Shown one piece after another: positions 55,349 to 64,000 of a stretch of 64,000 bases of DNA (within the stretch, counting starts at the first letter, position 1; each line of letters opens with the position of its first letter). Source of the stretch: Pseudopedobacter saltans DSM 12145 (GTDB lineage: Bacteria; Bacteroidota; Bacteroidia; Sphingobacteriales; Sphingobacteriaceae); contig NC_015177.1 in the NCBI RefSeq assembly GCF_000190735.1, forward strand, positions 1,798,001 through 1,862,000, written 5' to 3'. Position numbers and translations under genes: made by a program. The notes under the pieces are model-generated. The model was not told the DNA's origin. It did not search any database and was given only the letters and a program-made list of their open reading frames with translations.

Positions 55349-55365
55349 TGGAACAGGAATTGGCA
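55349..55365 (+). promoter_or_regulatory. Candidate sigma-54 (-24/-12) promoter of the kdp operon
   Basis: TGGAACAGGAATTGGCA compares with TGGCAC-N5-TTGCW: the GG at -24 and the TTG at -12 keep the correct 10-base spacing; two positions differ from consensus. The first leader gene starts at 55392. Confidence 0.5.
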
Positions 55366-55391
55366 TAAGAAGAATGTAAATAAATATTCTT

Positions 55392-55688
55392 ATGACAATG
55401 GAACACGAACAAAAAAGCGAATTTGAGAAAATTCAACAATTAGAGGTTGAAGCCCTTGATGCCATCTTTAAGGGGCAAAAGAAAAAAGTTGTGAGCCTGT
55501 TTGGCAAAGCCGAGCAATTATTTCAGAAAGGCAGCAGCTACACACGTACAATCATTTCCAATACATTTATTCTTCCCTTATCTCAACTGCTCGAAATGAA
55601 TTACAGTTGGGGCAAAGAGTATCTCATCTTGTTTCCCAAACAGCTCAAACAAGAGTATTGCAGACAAATCTATTCATCAGGAATTTAA
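55392..55688 (+). CDS. Small protein A of the kdp leader, paralogue of the 55779 gene
   Basis: 98 residues, soluble, helical (EFEKIQQLEVEALDAIFKGQ). The part FGKAEQLFQKGSSYTRTIIS then NTFILPLSQLLEM matches the 129-residue protein further down (YQRG..YIRYIIENLFV), so both belong to one family; no function is known. First gene after the -24/-12 candidate, so likely made with the Kdp pump. Confidence 0.7.
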   Translation: MTMEHEQKSEFEKIQQLEVEALDAIFKGQKKKVVSLFGKAEQLFQKGSSYTRTIISNTFILPLSQLLEMNYSWGKEYLILFPKQLKQEYCRQIYSSGI

Positions 55689-55701
55689 TAAATATATAAA
55701 A

Positions 55702-55782
55702 ATGGCAATACTATTAATAATCGCAGGTGTAGCACTTTTCGCATTCTTTTTTTTATTAATAAGATTATTTGAAAAGATATGA
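55702..55782 (+). CDS. 26-residue membrane microprotein in the kdp leader
   Basis: MAILLIIAGVALFAFFFLLI then RLFEKI: one membrane helix followed by a charged tail. The TGA overlaps the next ATG (ATGA), so it is translationally coupled to the following gene. It resembles KdpF in size, but a separate KdpF is also present; a second regulatory peptide of the pump is possible. Confidence 0.6.
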   Translation: MAILLIIAGVALFAFFFLLIRLFEKI

Positions 55783-56168
55783 AATCTAAACAGAAAATCA
55801 ATGAAGACCGTGCGGCTGTTTATTTAGCTGAACATCATAAAGAAATCAGCAATGAAATAAGGGAACTGTCTGCTCATAAAAACTTCGCTGGTATTCTTCA
55901 GGCAGTCGTAAACCTGATTAGATGCTTGCTCGAAAAAGGAGAATTTACCAAAATTACCAGACATATACGATATATCGGATGGATATATCAGAGAGGTAAC
56001 GACTACATCAGGTATATTATTGAAAATCTATTTGTACGCTCATTTGAAGGCATACGCAGACGGTGTTCTCCAAACCAGTGGCAGCAACTATACACTGAAA
56101 TTCCAAAACCTTTTCAGGTTGTCTATCTAACGCAAAACAACATCATAATTCAAAAAATAAAAATATGA
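55779..56168 (+). CDS. Small protein B of the kdp leader
   Basis: 129 residues, basic and helical: VYLAEHHKEISNEIRELSAH, then GEFTKITRHIRYIGWIYQRG and NDYIRYIIENLFVRSFEGIR. Paralogue of the 98-residue protein at 55392 (shared Y/F-QxG--Y-R-II-N-F pattern and PK----Y--Q end). No membrane helix or known domain. It overlaps the preceding microprotein gene and, by 4 bp, kdpF. Confidence 0.7.
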   Translation: MKSKQKINEDRAAVYLAEHHKEISNEIRELSAHKNFAGILQAVVNLIRCLLEKGEFTKITRHIRYIGWIYQRGNDYIRYIIENLFVRSFEGIRRRCSPNQWQQLYTEIPKPFQVVYLTQNNIIIQKIKI

Positions 56169-56242
56169 TAGCATTATTCATCATCGCCATTGCAGTATTT
56201 TTCTATATGTGCTATGTGCTGATTAAACCAGAAAAATTTTAA
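56165..56242 (+). CDS. kdpF: KdpF-like membrane peptide
   Basis: 25 residues: MIALFIIAIAVFFYMCYVLI then KPEKF. The single helix and the C-terminal L-x-(K/R)-P-E-(K/R)-F match KdpF, a small peptide that stabilises the KdpABC complex. It overlaps the preceding gene (ATGA). Confidence 0.85.
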   Translation: MIALFIIAIAVFFYMCYVLIKPEKF

Positions 56243-56270
56243 AAACAGCATCCATTCAAAAAATTGAGAA

Positions 56271-56372
56271 ATGAGGAAAAAAATAAAAGAGCTGTTTACA
56301 ATCATCTTCTGGATACTTGTGCTCATATCTTTTATATACCTCCTATATATAAAAATAAACATCCTTTTCTAA
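56271..56372 (+). CDS. 33-residue membrane microprotein in the kdp leader
   Basis: MRKKIKELFTIIFWILVLIS then FIYLLYIKINILF: a basic start and one long hydrophobic helix. 28 bp after kdpF and 11 bp before the next microprotein. Too short for certainty, but its spacing and composition fit a membrane peptide of this operon. Confidence 0.5.
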   Translation: MRKKIKELFTIIFWILVLISFIYLLYIKINILF

Positions 56373-56383
56373 TTAGAAACAAT

Positions 56384-56497
56384 ATGAAAAACTTTAGAAG
56401 TGATATCCGAGAAATATGGAGAGTTATCATTGTATTTCTTGTTGTTTTCGGATTTGTGATGCTTTTCGGATGGCTTATTAAACTATTATTTAATTAA
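56384..56497 (+). CDS. 37-residue membrane microprotein before kdpA
   Basis: MKNFRSDIREIWRVIIVFLV then VFGFVMLFGWLIKLLFN: a charged amphipathic start and one membrane helix. It ends 5 bp before kdpA, so translation is probably coupled. Function unknown. Confidence 0.6.
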   Translation: MKNFRSDIREIWRVIIVFLVVFGFVMLFGWLIKLLFN

Positions 56498-56502
56498 AAG
56501 AT

Positions 56503-58191
56503 ATGAACACAGAAATTTTAGGAATTATAGCGATGTTCGGGGTAACGCTGTTACTGGCAATTCCCCTTGGCAAATACATCGCAAAAGTATATGCAGGTGA
56601 AAGAACTTTTCTTGACCCTGTATTTAATCCCATAGAGCGATTGTTCTATAAAGTATCAGGCATAAATCCTGATAATGAAATGAATTGGAAACAGCATTTG
56701 GTAGCATTGCTCACCATTAACCTGCTCTGGTTTCTGATGAGTATGGGAATACTGATGAATATGGAGAGCCTGCCCCTAAACCCGGATGGGAACCCCAATC
56801 AATCAGCAGATTTAGCGTTCAATACCACCATTTCATTTTTGGTAAACTGTAACCTGCAACACTATTCAGGTGAAACAGGCATCAGTTATTTAGGGCAGAT
56901 ATGGTTGATGTTTCTTCAATTTGTAACTGCGGGCGTAGGTATGGCAGCAGCGGTTGTATTATTCAAAGCATTTAGAGAAAAGTCAACCACCCAATTAGGT
57001 AATTTTTACAATTATTTTTTAAAATCCTGTACCCGCATTCTATTACCTATATCATTGATACTGGCTGCTATTTTCGTTTTTGAAGGTATGCCAATGACCT
57101 TTGAAGGAAAAGATACCCTAACCAACTTACAGGGTGATACTATTGAAGTAAGCCGTGGACCGGTTGCTGCTTTCGTACCTATCAAACACGTTGGTACAAA
57201 TGGAGGTGGTTTTTTCGGTGCTAATGGTGCTCACCCATTAGAGAACCCTACCTACCTAACCAATATGGTTGAAATGTTTGGTCAATTTATCATTCCTATG
57301 GCAATGGTATTTGCATTTGGCTTTTTTATACGCAGGAAAAAGTTTGCCTGGATGATGTTTGGAGTAATGACTGTAGGATTTCTTTTGTTGGCAATCCCCA
57401 ATATTAATATGGAAATGAACGGGAACCCTGCCATAACACAGATGGGAATTGACAATTCTTTGGGAGCAATGGAAGGAAAGGAAATCCGCTTGGGTGCAGC
57501 AGCGTCCGGCTTCTGGAGCATCGTAACAACTGTTATTTCTACAGGTAGTATCAATTCGATGCACGATAGCTCAATGCCATTATCCGGTATGAACGAATTA
57601 CTGGCAATGATGATTAATGCCTTTTATGGAGGAGTTGGAGCGGGAATACTCAATTTCCTAATCTTCATCATTTTGGCGGTATTCATCAGCGGATTGATGG
57701 TGGGCAGAACACCCGAATTTATGGGTAAGAAAATTGAAGCAAGAGAGATGAAAATAGCAATGATAATTGCTTTGGCACATCCTTTCCTTATTTTGGTCGG
57801 AACAGCTTTAGCAGCCGCATTACCACAATATACATCAGCAACATTAGCCAATCCGGGCTTCCACGGTTTCAGTGAGATGCTGTACGAATATACTTCTTCG
57901 GCAGCCAACAACGGAAGCGGTTTTGAAGGATTGGGAGATAACACCGTATTCTGGAATATATCCACGGGGATAGTATTGCTGTTGGGTAGATTTCTTCCGA
58001 TAATTGGTCCTGTTGCTATTGCAGGGTTGCTTGCAGAAAAGAAATTTATACCTGAAAGCTCAGGAACGCTCAAAACCGACACATCTACATTTGGTTTAAT
58101 GGTGTTTGCAGTTATTGCCATCATTGCGGCATTGGCATTCTTCCCTGCGTTGGCTTTAGGTCCGATTGCCGAATACTTTTCACTTTATTAA
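56503..58191 (+). CDS. kdpA: Potassium-transporting ATPase subunit KdpA
   Basis: 562 residues, channel-like K+ subunit of KdpFABC with about ten membrane helices ([20 protein letters not shown] at the start; [20 protein letters not shown] near the end). Selectivity-filter loops include [57 protein letters not shown]. Full family length. 11-bp gap from the preceding microprotein stop region. Confidence 0.97.
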   Translation: MNTEILGIIAMFGVTLLLAIPLGKYIAKVYAGERTFLDPVFNPIERLFYKVSGINPDNEMNWKQHLVALLTINLLWFLMSMGILMNMESLPLNPDGNPNQSADLAFNTTISFLVNCNLQHYSGETGISYLGQIWLMFLQFVTAGVGMAAAVVLFKAFREKSTTQLGNFYNYFLKSCTRILLPISLILAAIFVFEGMPMTFEGKDTLTNLQGDTIEVSRGPVAAFVPIKHVGTNGGGFFGANGAHPLENPTYLTNMVEMFGQFIIPMAMVFAFGFFIRRKKFAWMMFGVMTVGFLLLAIPNINMEMNGNPAITQMGIDNSLGAMEGKEIRLGAAASGFWSIVTTVISTGSINSMHDSSMPLSGMNELLAMMINAFYGGVGAGILNFLIFIILAVFISGLMVGRTPEFMGKKIEAREMKIAMIIALAHPFLILVGTALAAALPQYTSATLANPGFHGFSEMLYEYTSSAANNGSGFEGLGDNTVFWNISTGIVLLLGRFLPIIGPVAIAGLLAEKKFIPESSGTLKTDTSTFGLMVFAVIAIIAALAFFPALALGPIAEYFSLY

Positions 58192-58211
58192 TCTTTATCA
58201 ATTCAATAGAA

Positions 58212-60224
58212 ATGAATAATAACATAAATAAATTATTTGAACCTGCATTGGTGAATGAAGCGTTGAAGCAATCATTCTTCAAGCTGCACCCTGCAAAAAT
58301 GTTCCGCAATCCGGTAATGTTTATGGTGTGGATAGGTACATTGGTTATGGCAGGCGTATGTGTATGGATAGCATTGGGAGAACAAAGTCAAGGCAGTTTT
58401 GCCTATAACCTTATCGTTACGATTATATTATTTGCAACGCTATTGTTTGCCAACTTTGCCGAAGCCATTGCCGAAGCCAGAGGAAAAGCACAAGCCGATA
58501 GCTTACGTAAAACAAGAGAAGAAACGCCAGCCAAATTAGAAAATGGACAGACCGTCTCTTCATCACAGCTTAAAAAAGGGGATGTCTTTGTTTGTGAAGC
58601 AGGAGATATCATCCCCTCTGACGGTGAAATTATAGAGGGTTTGGCAACCATAGATGAAAGCGCCATTACGGGTGAGAGTGCCCCTGTAATCCGAGAAGCA
58701 GGAGGCGATAAAAGTAGCGTTACAGGTGGTACAAAAGTACTATCAGACAAAATCAAAGTCAGGGTAACTACCGAAGCAGGCGAAAGCTTTTTAGACAAAA
58801 TGATTGCTTTGGTGGAAGGGGCAAGCCGTCAGAAAACACCAAATGAAATTGCTTTGACTATTTTGTTGGCAGGTTTTACACTCGTATTTATTATCGTAGT
58901 GGTTACACTTAAACCATTTGCAGATTATGCACAAACCCCGATTACCATTGCTGCATTTATATCGCTTTTTGTCTGTTTAATTCCTACCACTATTGGCGGA
59001 TTATTATCAGCCATCGGTATTGCGGGAATGGACAGAGCTTTGCGGGCAAACGTCATTACCAAAAGTGGTAAAGCGGTTGAAACCGCAGGTGATGTTGATG
59101 TACTTTTATTGGACAAAACAGGAACTATTACCATTGGTAACAGAAAAGCAACAAAATTCTATCCTGTAAACGGTGTAGATGAAAAGCACTTTACAAAATC
59201 AGTAGTGTTAAGCTCTATGGCAGATGAAACCCCCGAAGGTAAATCTATCATAGAATTGGCAGGTGTTAATCCATTAAGCTATCAGATACAAAATCCTCGT
59301 TTCATAAAATTTACGGCAGAAACAAGAAGTTCCGGAATTGATTATGAGAATGTAAAAATCAGAAAAGGAGCTTCGGATGCCATACGGAATTTGGTGGAAA
59401 AGGCGGGAAATCTTTTTCCATCAGAAACAGCCGAACAGGTAAAATCCATTTCAAGCAATGGTGGAACACCACTCGTTGTTGCAGAAAATGAAAAAGTATT
59501 GGGAGTAATTGAGTTGCAGGACATTATTAAACCCGGGATACAGGAGCGTTTTGAGCGGCTGCGAAAAATGGGTATCAAAACCGTAATGGTTACCGGCGAT
59601 AATCCATTGACGGCAAAATACATCGCGGAAAAAGCAGGTGTAGATGATTTTATTGCCGAAGCAAAACCGGAAGATAAAATGAACTATATCCGCAATGAGC
59701 AATCGCAAGGCAGATTGGTCGCTATGATGGGCGATGGAACCAACGATGCGCCCGCTTTAGCGCAGGCAGACGTAGGCGTAGCTATGAATAGCGGTACTCA
59801 GGCAGCTAAAGAAGCAGGCAATATGGTGGATTTGGATAATGACCCCACCAAACTGATTGAAGTAGTGGAAATAGGCAAGCAATTATTAATGACAAGAGGG
59901 ACATTAACCACTTTTAGCATTGCTAATGACGTGGCAAAATATTTCGCTATTGTACCTGCACTTTTTATTGCTTCTATTCCTGCCTTGCAGGGCTTAAACA
60001 TTATGAACTTACATTCACCTGAAAGTGCCATCTTATCGGCAGTTATATTCAATGCTATCGTCATCCCATTGTTAATACCGTTGGCATTAAAAGGAGTTGC
60101 CTACAAGCCTATCGGAGCGAGTGCCCTGCTTCGTAGAAACCTACTCATCTACGGCTTGGGCGGTATCATTGTCCCTTTTATAGGGATAAAACTCATAGAT
60201 ATTTTGGTTTCAGTATTTATTTAA
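58212..60224 (+). CDS. kdpB: Potassium-transporting ATPase subunit KdpB
   Basis: 670 residues, P-type ATPase catalytic subunit. Actuator-domain TGES ([13 protein letters not shown]), phosphorylation DKTGT ([14 protein letters not shown]), [18 protein letters not shown], hinge [20 protein letters not shown], and membrane helices at both ends. It drives K+ uptake with ATP. 20 bp after kdpA. Confidence 0.97.
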   Translation: MNNNINKLFEPALVNEALKQSFFKLHPAKMFRNPVMFMVWIGTLVMAGVCVWIALGEQSQGSFAYNLIVTIILFATLLFANFAEAIAEARGKAQADSLRKTREETPAKLENGQTVSSSQLKKGDVFVCEAGDIIPSDGEIIEGLATIDESAITGESAPVIREAGGDKSSVTGGTKVLSDKIKVRVTTEAGESFLDKMIALVEGASRQKTPNEIALTILLAGFTLVFIIVVVTLKPFADYAQTPITIAAFISLFVCLIPTTIGGLLSAIGIAGMDRALRANVITKSGKAVETAGDVDVLLLDKTGTITIGNRKATKFYPVNGVDEKHFTKSVVLSSMADETPEGKSIIELAGVNPLSYQIQNPRFIKFTAETRSSGIDYENVKIRKGASDAIRNLVEKAGNLFPSETAEQVKSISSNGGTPLVVAENEKVLGVIELQDIIKPGIQERFERLRKMGIKTVMVTGDNPLTAKYIAEKAGVDDFIAEAKPEDKMNYIRNEQSQGRLVAMMGDGTNDAPALAQADVGVAMNSGTQAAKEAGNMVDLDNDPTKLIEVVEIGKQLLMTRGTLTTFSIANDVAKYFAIVPALFIASIPALQGLNIMNLHSPESAILSAVIFNAIVIPLLIPLALKGVAYKPIGASALLRRNLLIYGLGGIIVPFIGIKLIDILVSVFI

Positions 60225-60236
60225 AAGTCAACAGAA

Positions 60237-60797
60237 ATGAAAAAACATATTTTACCGGCTATTAAGCTAACGGTTTTAAGTATCATATTACTTGCAGTAG
60301 TCTATCCCCTTGTGGTTTGGGGAATGGGACAGTTTTCTTCAAATAAGGGAAAAGGAAAAGTTATCACACAAAATGGTAAGACCTATTACGCCAATATTGG
60401 GCAGTCTTTTACGGAAGATAAATATTTCTGGTCACGCCCATCGGCGGTTGATTATAATGCCGCAGGTTCAGCAGGTAGTAATAAAGGTCCTTCCAATGAA
60501 GAATATCTCAAACAGGTACAAGCAAGAATTGATACGTTTTTAGTACACAATCCTGGCATTGCCAAATCAGAAATACCTGTGGATTTGGTTACGGCAAGCG
60601 GTAGCGGTCTTGACCCCCATATTTCCGTTCAGGCGGCAAAAGTGCAGGTAAAGAGAATTGCCAAAATTCGTGGAATTGCGGAAGGAAACCTTCTTCAACT
60701 CATCCTTGCGAAAACAGAAAAGCCTTTATTTGGTTTGTTCGGACCCGAAAAAATAAACGTACTCGAATTAAATATAGCATTAGATAATTTAAAATAA
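60237..60797 (+). CDS. kdpC: Potassium-transporting ATPase subunit KdpC
   Basis: 186 residues: one N-terminal membrane helix (LPAIKLTVLSIILLAVVYPL), then the KdpC domain with FTEDKYFWSRPSAVDYNAAG, VTASGSGLDPHISVQAAKVQ and LNIALDNLK. Periplasmic-side subunit of the pump. 12 bp after kdpB. Confidence 0.95.
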   Translation: MKKHILPAIKLTVLSIILLAVVYPLVVWGMGQFSSNKGKGKVITQNGKTYYANIGQSFTEDKYFWSRPSAVDYNAAGSAGSNKGPSNEEYLKQVQARIDTFLVHNPGIAKSEIPVDLVTASGSGLDPHISVQAAKVQVKRIAKIRGIAEGNLLQLILAKTEKPLFGLFGPEKINVLELNIALDNLK

Positions 60798-60802
60798 ATA
60801 AG

Positions 60803-61879
60803 ATGAAGAAGATAATAATTGCGTCACTGATATTATTAAGCGTAAAAAGTTTTGCACAAACAAACACTACAAAATCGCCGTTTACTTTTAGCGGTTATTT
60901 AGAAACATATTACACATACGATTTTGGCAATCCAGATAATCACAATAGACCCGCATTTACCTATTCGCATAATAGACATAATGAAATCAACCTGAATTTA
61001 GGTTTTGTAAAGGCATCCTATAACACGGATAACGTTAGGGCAAATCTTGCCTTGGCTACCGGTACATATATGAATGCGAATTACGCAGCAGAACCGGGCG
61101 TATTGAAAAATATTTATGAAGCAAATGCAGGTGTAAAAATTTCAAAGAATAAAGATTTATGGATTGATGCCGGTATATTTTCATCCCATTTAGGTTTTGA
61201 AAGTGCTGTAGGTAGAGATAACTGGACATTAACCCGAAGTATTTTTGCCGACAACTCACCCTATTTTGAAACAGGGGCAAAAATTTCCTACACCACTGAC
61301 AACGGCAAATGGTTTATTAGCGGATTGGTATTAAACGGCTGGCAGCGCATACAACGTGTAGATGGTAATAATACCCCTGCATTCGGTCATCAGCTTACCT
61401 ATAAACCCAATTCAAAAATCACGCTCAACAGTAGTTCCTTTATTGGAAATGATAAAGCCGACAGTATAAAGCAAATGCGGTATTTCCACAACCTCTACGG
61501 CATCTTTCAAATCACGGAGAAATTTGCCTTAACAGCGGGGTTTGACATTGGAGCAGAGCAAAAAAGTAAAGGAAGCAGCAGCTATAACACCTGGTACACA
61601 CCGATTGTAATTGTTAAATTCAGTCCTGCCGAAAAACACAACATTGCGTTGAGAGGAGAGTATTATAGCGACAAGAACGGAGCAATAATTGGTACAGGTA
61701 CTGCAAACGGATTTAAAACTTGGGGATATTCAATAAATTACGATTACCTGATAAGAAATAACGTGATGTGGCGCATAGAAGGAAGAGGATTTTCGAGCCA
61801 GGACAGGGTTTTTACAATGAATGATAAACCAAGTAATAATAATTATTTCATAACGACATCATTGGCAATTGCTTTCTAA
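60803..61879 (+). CDS. Outer-membrane beta-barrel porin (BBP2/OmpL-like), kdp-linked
   Basis: 358 residues: signal peptide (IIIASLILLSVKSFAQTN), then a beta-barrel body starting with FSGYLETYYTYDFGNPDNHN and ending FITTSLAIAF. Typical BBP2 proteins form outer-membrane barrels. Its position between kdpC and kdpD, 5 bp after kdpC and sharing a base with the next start, suggests it lets K+ reach the pump; that is inference. Confidence 0.8.
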   Translation: MKKIIIASLILLSVKSFAQTNTTKSPFTFSGYLETYYTYDFGNPDNHNRPAFTYSHNRHNEINLNLGFVKASYNTDNVRANLALATGTYMNANYAAEPGVLKNIYEANAGVKISKNKDLWIDAGIFSSHLGFESAVGRDNWTLTRSIFADNSPYFETGAKISYTTDNGKWFISGLVLNGWQRIQRVDGNNTPAFGHQLTYKPNSKITLNSSSFIGNDKADSIKQMRYFHNLYGIFQITEKFALTAGFDIGAEQKSKGSSSYNTWYTPIVIVKFSPAEKHNIALRGEYYSDKNGAIIGTGTANGFKTWGYSINYDYLIRNNVMWRIEGRGFSSQDRVFTMNDKPSNNNYFITTSLAIAF

Positions 61880-63003
61880 TGACAGAAAAAGACCAAACAG
61901 TACAACAGTTTCTTGACTTAATAAAAAAGTCAAGGAGAGGGAAATTTAAAGTCTACATCGGTATGAGTGCCGGTGTAGGCAAAACCTTTCGTATGCTACA
62001 GGAAGCACATTCGCTATTGCGCAATGGCATCGATTTAAAGATTGGTTACATTGAAACGCACAACAGGAAGGAAACACACGATTTGTTAGAGGGGTTACCT
62101 GTTATTCCACGCAGAAAGCTGTTTTATAAGGGTAAGGAATTAGAAGAATTAGACGTTCAGGCAGTCATCAATTTACGCCCTGAAGTAGTAATTATAGATG
62201 AACTGGCGCATACCAATATTGAAGGCAGCAAAAATGAAAAACGTTGGCAGGACGTATTGGACATTTTAGATGCAGGTATAAACGTTATTAGTGCTGTTAA
62301 TATACAGCATATAGAAAGTCTTAATGAAGAAGTGAGAGCCATCACAGGAATTGAGGTAAAAGAACGTATTCCTGATAGCGTAATTGCAGAAGCAGACGAA
62401 GTAGTAAATATTGACTTGACAGCAGATGAGTTAATTACACGTCTTAAGGAGGGAAAGATATATGAAGCTGCAAAAATAGAAACGGCACTCAATAATTTTT
62501 TCAAAAGCGAACATATACTTCAGCTAAGAGAATTAGCACTAAAAGAAGTAGCCTCGCAGGTGGAACGTAAAGTTGAGAGCGAGGTAACACTGACGGGTGC
62601 GGCTAAAAGAGAAAAGTTTTTAGCCTGTATCAGCTCAAACGAAAAGACGGCAAAAAACGTAATACGGAAGACGGCAAGGCTTGCCAATTATTACAATAGC
62701 AAGTGGTCTGTACTTTATGTACAAACACCCCGTGAAAGCCCTGATAAAATTGCCCTCGATAAACAAAGGCATCTTATAAATAACTTTAAATTAGCTACAG
62801 AATTAGGTGCGAACATAATTAAAGTGGAAAATGGTAATATTTCAAAAGCTATAATGGAACAATGCGAGCAACGTAAGATAACAACTATATGTATAGGGAA
62901 GCCACATTTGAGCCTGATACATATCATTTTAGCCACTAATGTCTTTAACGGACTTTTAAGAAAACTGTCTGCAAATGATATTGACCTTGTGATTTTAAGT
63001 TAA
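61879..63003 (+). CDS. kdpD: KdpD N-terminal fragment (KdpD and Usp domains, no kinase)
   Basis: 374 residues: KdpD domain with Walker A KVYIGMSAGVGKTFRMLQEA, then VIIDELAHTNIEGSKNEKRW, and a Usp-like domain (FLACISSNEKTAKNVIRKTA; VLYVQTPRESPDKIALDKQR). Full KdpD also has four membrane helices and a histidine kinase; here the protein ends before them. The kinase role is probably taken by the separate membrane sensor gene next to it. Confidence 0.88.
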   Translation: MTEKDQTVQQFLDLIKKSRRGKFKVYIGMSAGVGKTFRMLQEAHSLLRNGIDLKIGYIETHNRKETHDLLEGLPVIPRRKLFYKGKELEELDVQAVINLRPEVVIIDELAHTNIEGSKNEKRWQDVLDILDAGINVISAVNIQHIESLNEEVRAITGIEVKERIPDSVIAEADEVVNIDLTADELITRLKEGKIYEAAKIETALNNFFKSEHILQLRELALKEVASQVERKVESEVTLTGAAKREKFLACISSNEKTAKNVIRKTARLANYYNSKWSVLYVQTPRESPDKIALDKQRHLINNFKLATELGANIIKVENGNISKAIMEQCEQRKITTICIGKPHLSLIHIILATNVFNGLLRKLSANDIDLVILS

Positions 63004-63015
63004 AGAATTGAGATA

Positions 63016-64000
63016 ATGAGAATAAAAACGAAGCTAATATTGGGTGTAGGGCTCCTTTTTGCAATGATAGCATTCCTTACCATATTAAGTGCAACCCATA
63101 TAAACAAGCTATCTAATGATGCAAAGAATATACTGGCAGATAATTACAATACCGTAGATTATTGTCGCCAGATGCTCAATGCACTGAACAGTGATATTCA
63201 TAATCCTGAACAACAAAAGAAATTCAGGCAAAGCCTGGAAAAACAAACGAGGACTATCACAGAAGTTGGAGAACAGGAAATTACGGACAAGATTAAACAG
63301 GATTTTGCACTCATAGTTAATTCTCCTGATGATAGTTCTTTGCTACGAACGATACAGAAGGACATTACCGATGTAATGCTGCTGAATATGCAGGCAATAC
63401 AGCGAAAAAATGAGGTAGCAGAAGAAACGGCTGATAGTGCAATTTTGTGGATTGCCATAACAGGGACATTCTGTTTCCTAATAGCGTTCACACTTCTGAT
63501 AAATCTGCCCTCAAATATTGCTAATCCTATCCGAGAATTAACGGAAAGTATAAAAGAGATAGCTGCAAAAAACTACTCCAGAAGAGTGCATTTTGAAGAA
63601 CACAATGAATACGGGGAGTTAGCCAAATCATTCAACACAATGGCGAAAAAATTAGAAGAATACAGTAATAGTAGCATTGAAAGGCTGATGATGGCAAAAA
63701 AACGTATCGAAACCCTTATTAACAATATGAGCGAACCGGTTATCGGTTTGGATGAAAAACACACTATTTTATTTATGAATGACATCGCATTAAAAATAGC
63801 GGGCTTACAAAAAGAAAAAGTGATTGGCGCACCCATTCAACACATCGCAGAAGAAAACGACCTTATAAAAACTCTTATAAAAGATTTACCGGAGAAAGAG
63901 ACACACGAAAAAAAGATAAAATCTTTTCCTATTAAAATCTATGCAGATAACAAAGAAAGTTATTTCGAGAAAGAAATTATTCCTATCCTGATAACACCCA
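63016..64000 (+). CDS. Membrane sensor histidine kinase (HAMP and PAS), cut by window end
   Basis: The frame is open from ATG 63016 (MRIKTKLILGVGLLFAMIAF) to the window end, about 328 residues visible. Two membrane helices (residues 8-28 region, and AILWIAITGTFCFLIAFTLL) flank a periplasmic helical part; a HAMP region follows (ANPIRELTESIKEIAAKNYS), then a PAS domain (ETLINNMSEPVIGLDEKHTI). The kinase core should lie beyond the window. It probably phosphorylates the NtrC-type regulator upstream of kdp. Confidence 0.75.
   Translation, partial: MRIKTKLILGVGLLFAMIAFLTILSATHINKLSNDAKNILADNYNTVDYCRQMLNALNSDIHNPEQQKKFRQSLEKQTRTITEVGEQEITDKIKQDFALIVNSPDDSSLLRTIQKDITDVMLLNMQAIQRKNEVAEETADSAILWIAITGTFCFLIAFTLLINLPSNIANPIRELTESIKEIAAKNYSRRVHFEEHNEYGELAKSFNTMAKKLEEYSNSSIERLMMAKKRIETLINNMSEPVIGLDEKHTILFMNDIALKIAGLQKEKVIGAPIQHIAEENDLIKTLIKDLPEKETHEKKIKSFPIKIYADNKESYFEKEIIPILITP

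Noticed and set aside
1-64000. rRNA or tRNA genes
   Set aside because: None was recognised by eye; a covariance-model scan would be needed to exclude them formally.

Overview
The window is from a Bacteroidota genome, most likely a Sphingobacteriaceae member such as Pedobacter or a relative. Supporting signs are a SusC/SusD outer-membrane pair under an ECF sigma/FecR switch, Bacteroidota-type promoters (-7 box TAnnTTTG), the Bacteroidota form of LysS, and a CTnDOT-style tra/mob gene set.

Bases 1-15256 look like resident chromosome. On the minus strand an ECF sigma factor, FecR anti-sigma factor, SusC, SusD and a phosphodiester glycosidase form one nutrient-uptake locus. Next is an ISL3/ISAon1-type insertion sequence (7827-9256) with an exact 8-bp target duplication, sitting inside the remains of a small-multidrug-resistance (SMR) transporter gene. 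A cupin/JmjC-like protein, a small secreted protein, a 56-bp perfect palindrome, lysS and mgtE follow.

From about 15.3 kb to at least the window end lies an integrative conjugative element (ICE). It opens with a tyrosine recombinase that, like IntDOT, lacks the first catalytic arginine. Accessory genes follow: DUF932, a YubB/Api92-like protein, a HEPN/RES-domain toxin-like gene overlapping a GIY-YIG nuclease gene, and AbiH. Then come ICE control genes (a receiver-only protein and two helix-turn-helix proteins) and a metal cargo module (CDF transporter, TonB receptor, Cys-rich small protein). The transfer operon (traQ, O, N, M, L, an extra ORF, K, J, I, G, F, E, then D, B, A) runs on the minus strand. 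It is split between traE and traD by an 8-kb, AT-rich, plus-strand defence island: HTH regulator, three ABC-three-component (ABC-3C) genes, a PD-(D/E)XK nuclease-like protein, and a Gabija-like pair (OLD nuclease plus UvrD helicase). A repeat-rich leader and a multi-hairpin region (candidate oriT) precede mobA and the relaxase mobB. A mercury module (ArsR, MerTP, GDCCVxC) separates mobB from the coupling protein mobC.

The last 10 kb carries a potassium-uptake (Kdp) cargo: an NtrC-type sigma-54 activator, a leader of tiny membrane proteins including KdpF, kdpA, kdpB, kdpC, a porin, a KdpD fragment without a kinase domain, and a separate membrane sensor gene cut by the window end. A candidate -24/-12 promoter and two exact 15-bp direct repeats upstream suggest that sigma-54 drives this operon, unlike the classical OmpR-type KdpE arrangement.

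The features most likely to be new are the continuous ABC-3C/nuclease/Gabija operon inside the tra operon, the RES/GIY-YIG gene pair, the sigma-54 Kdp operon with its microproteins, and a short dispersed repeat found at several cargo-core junctions.
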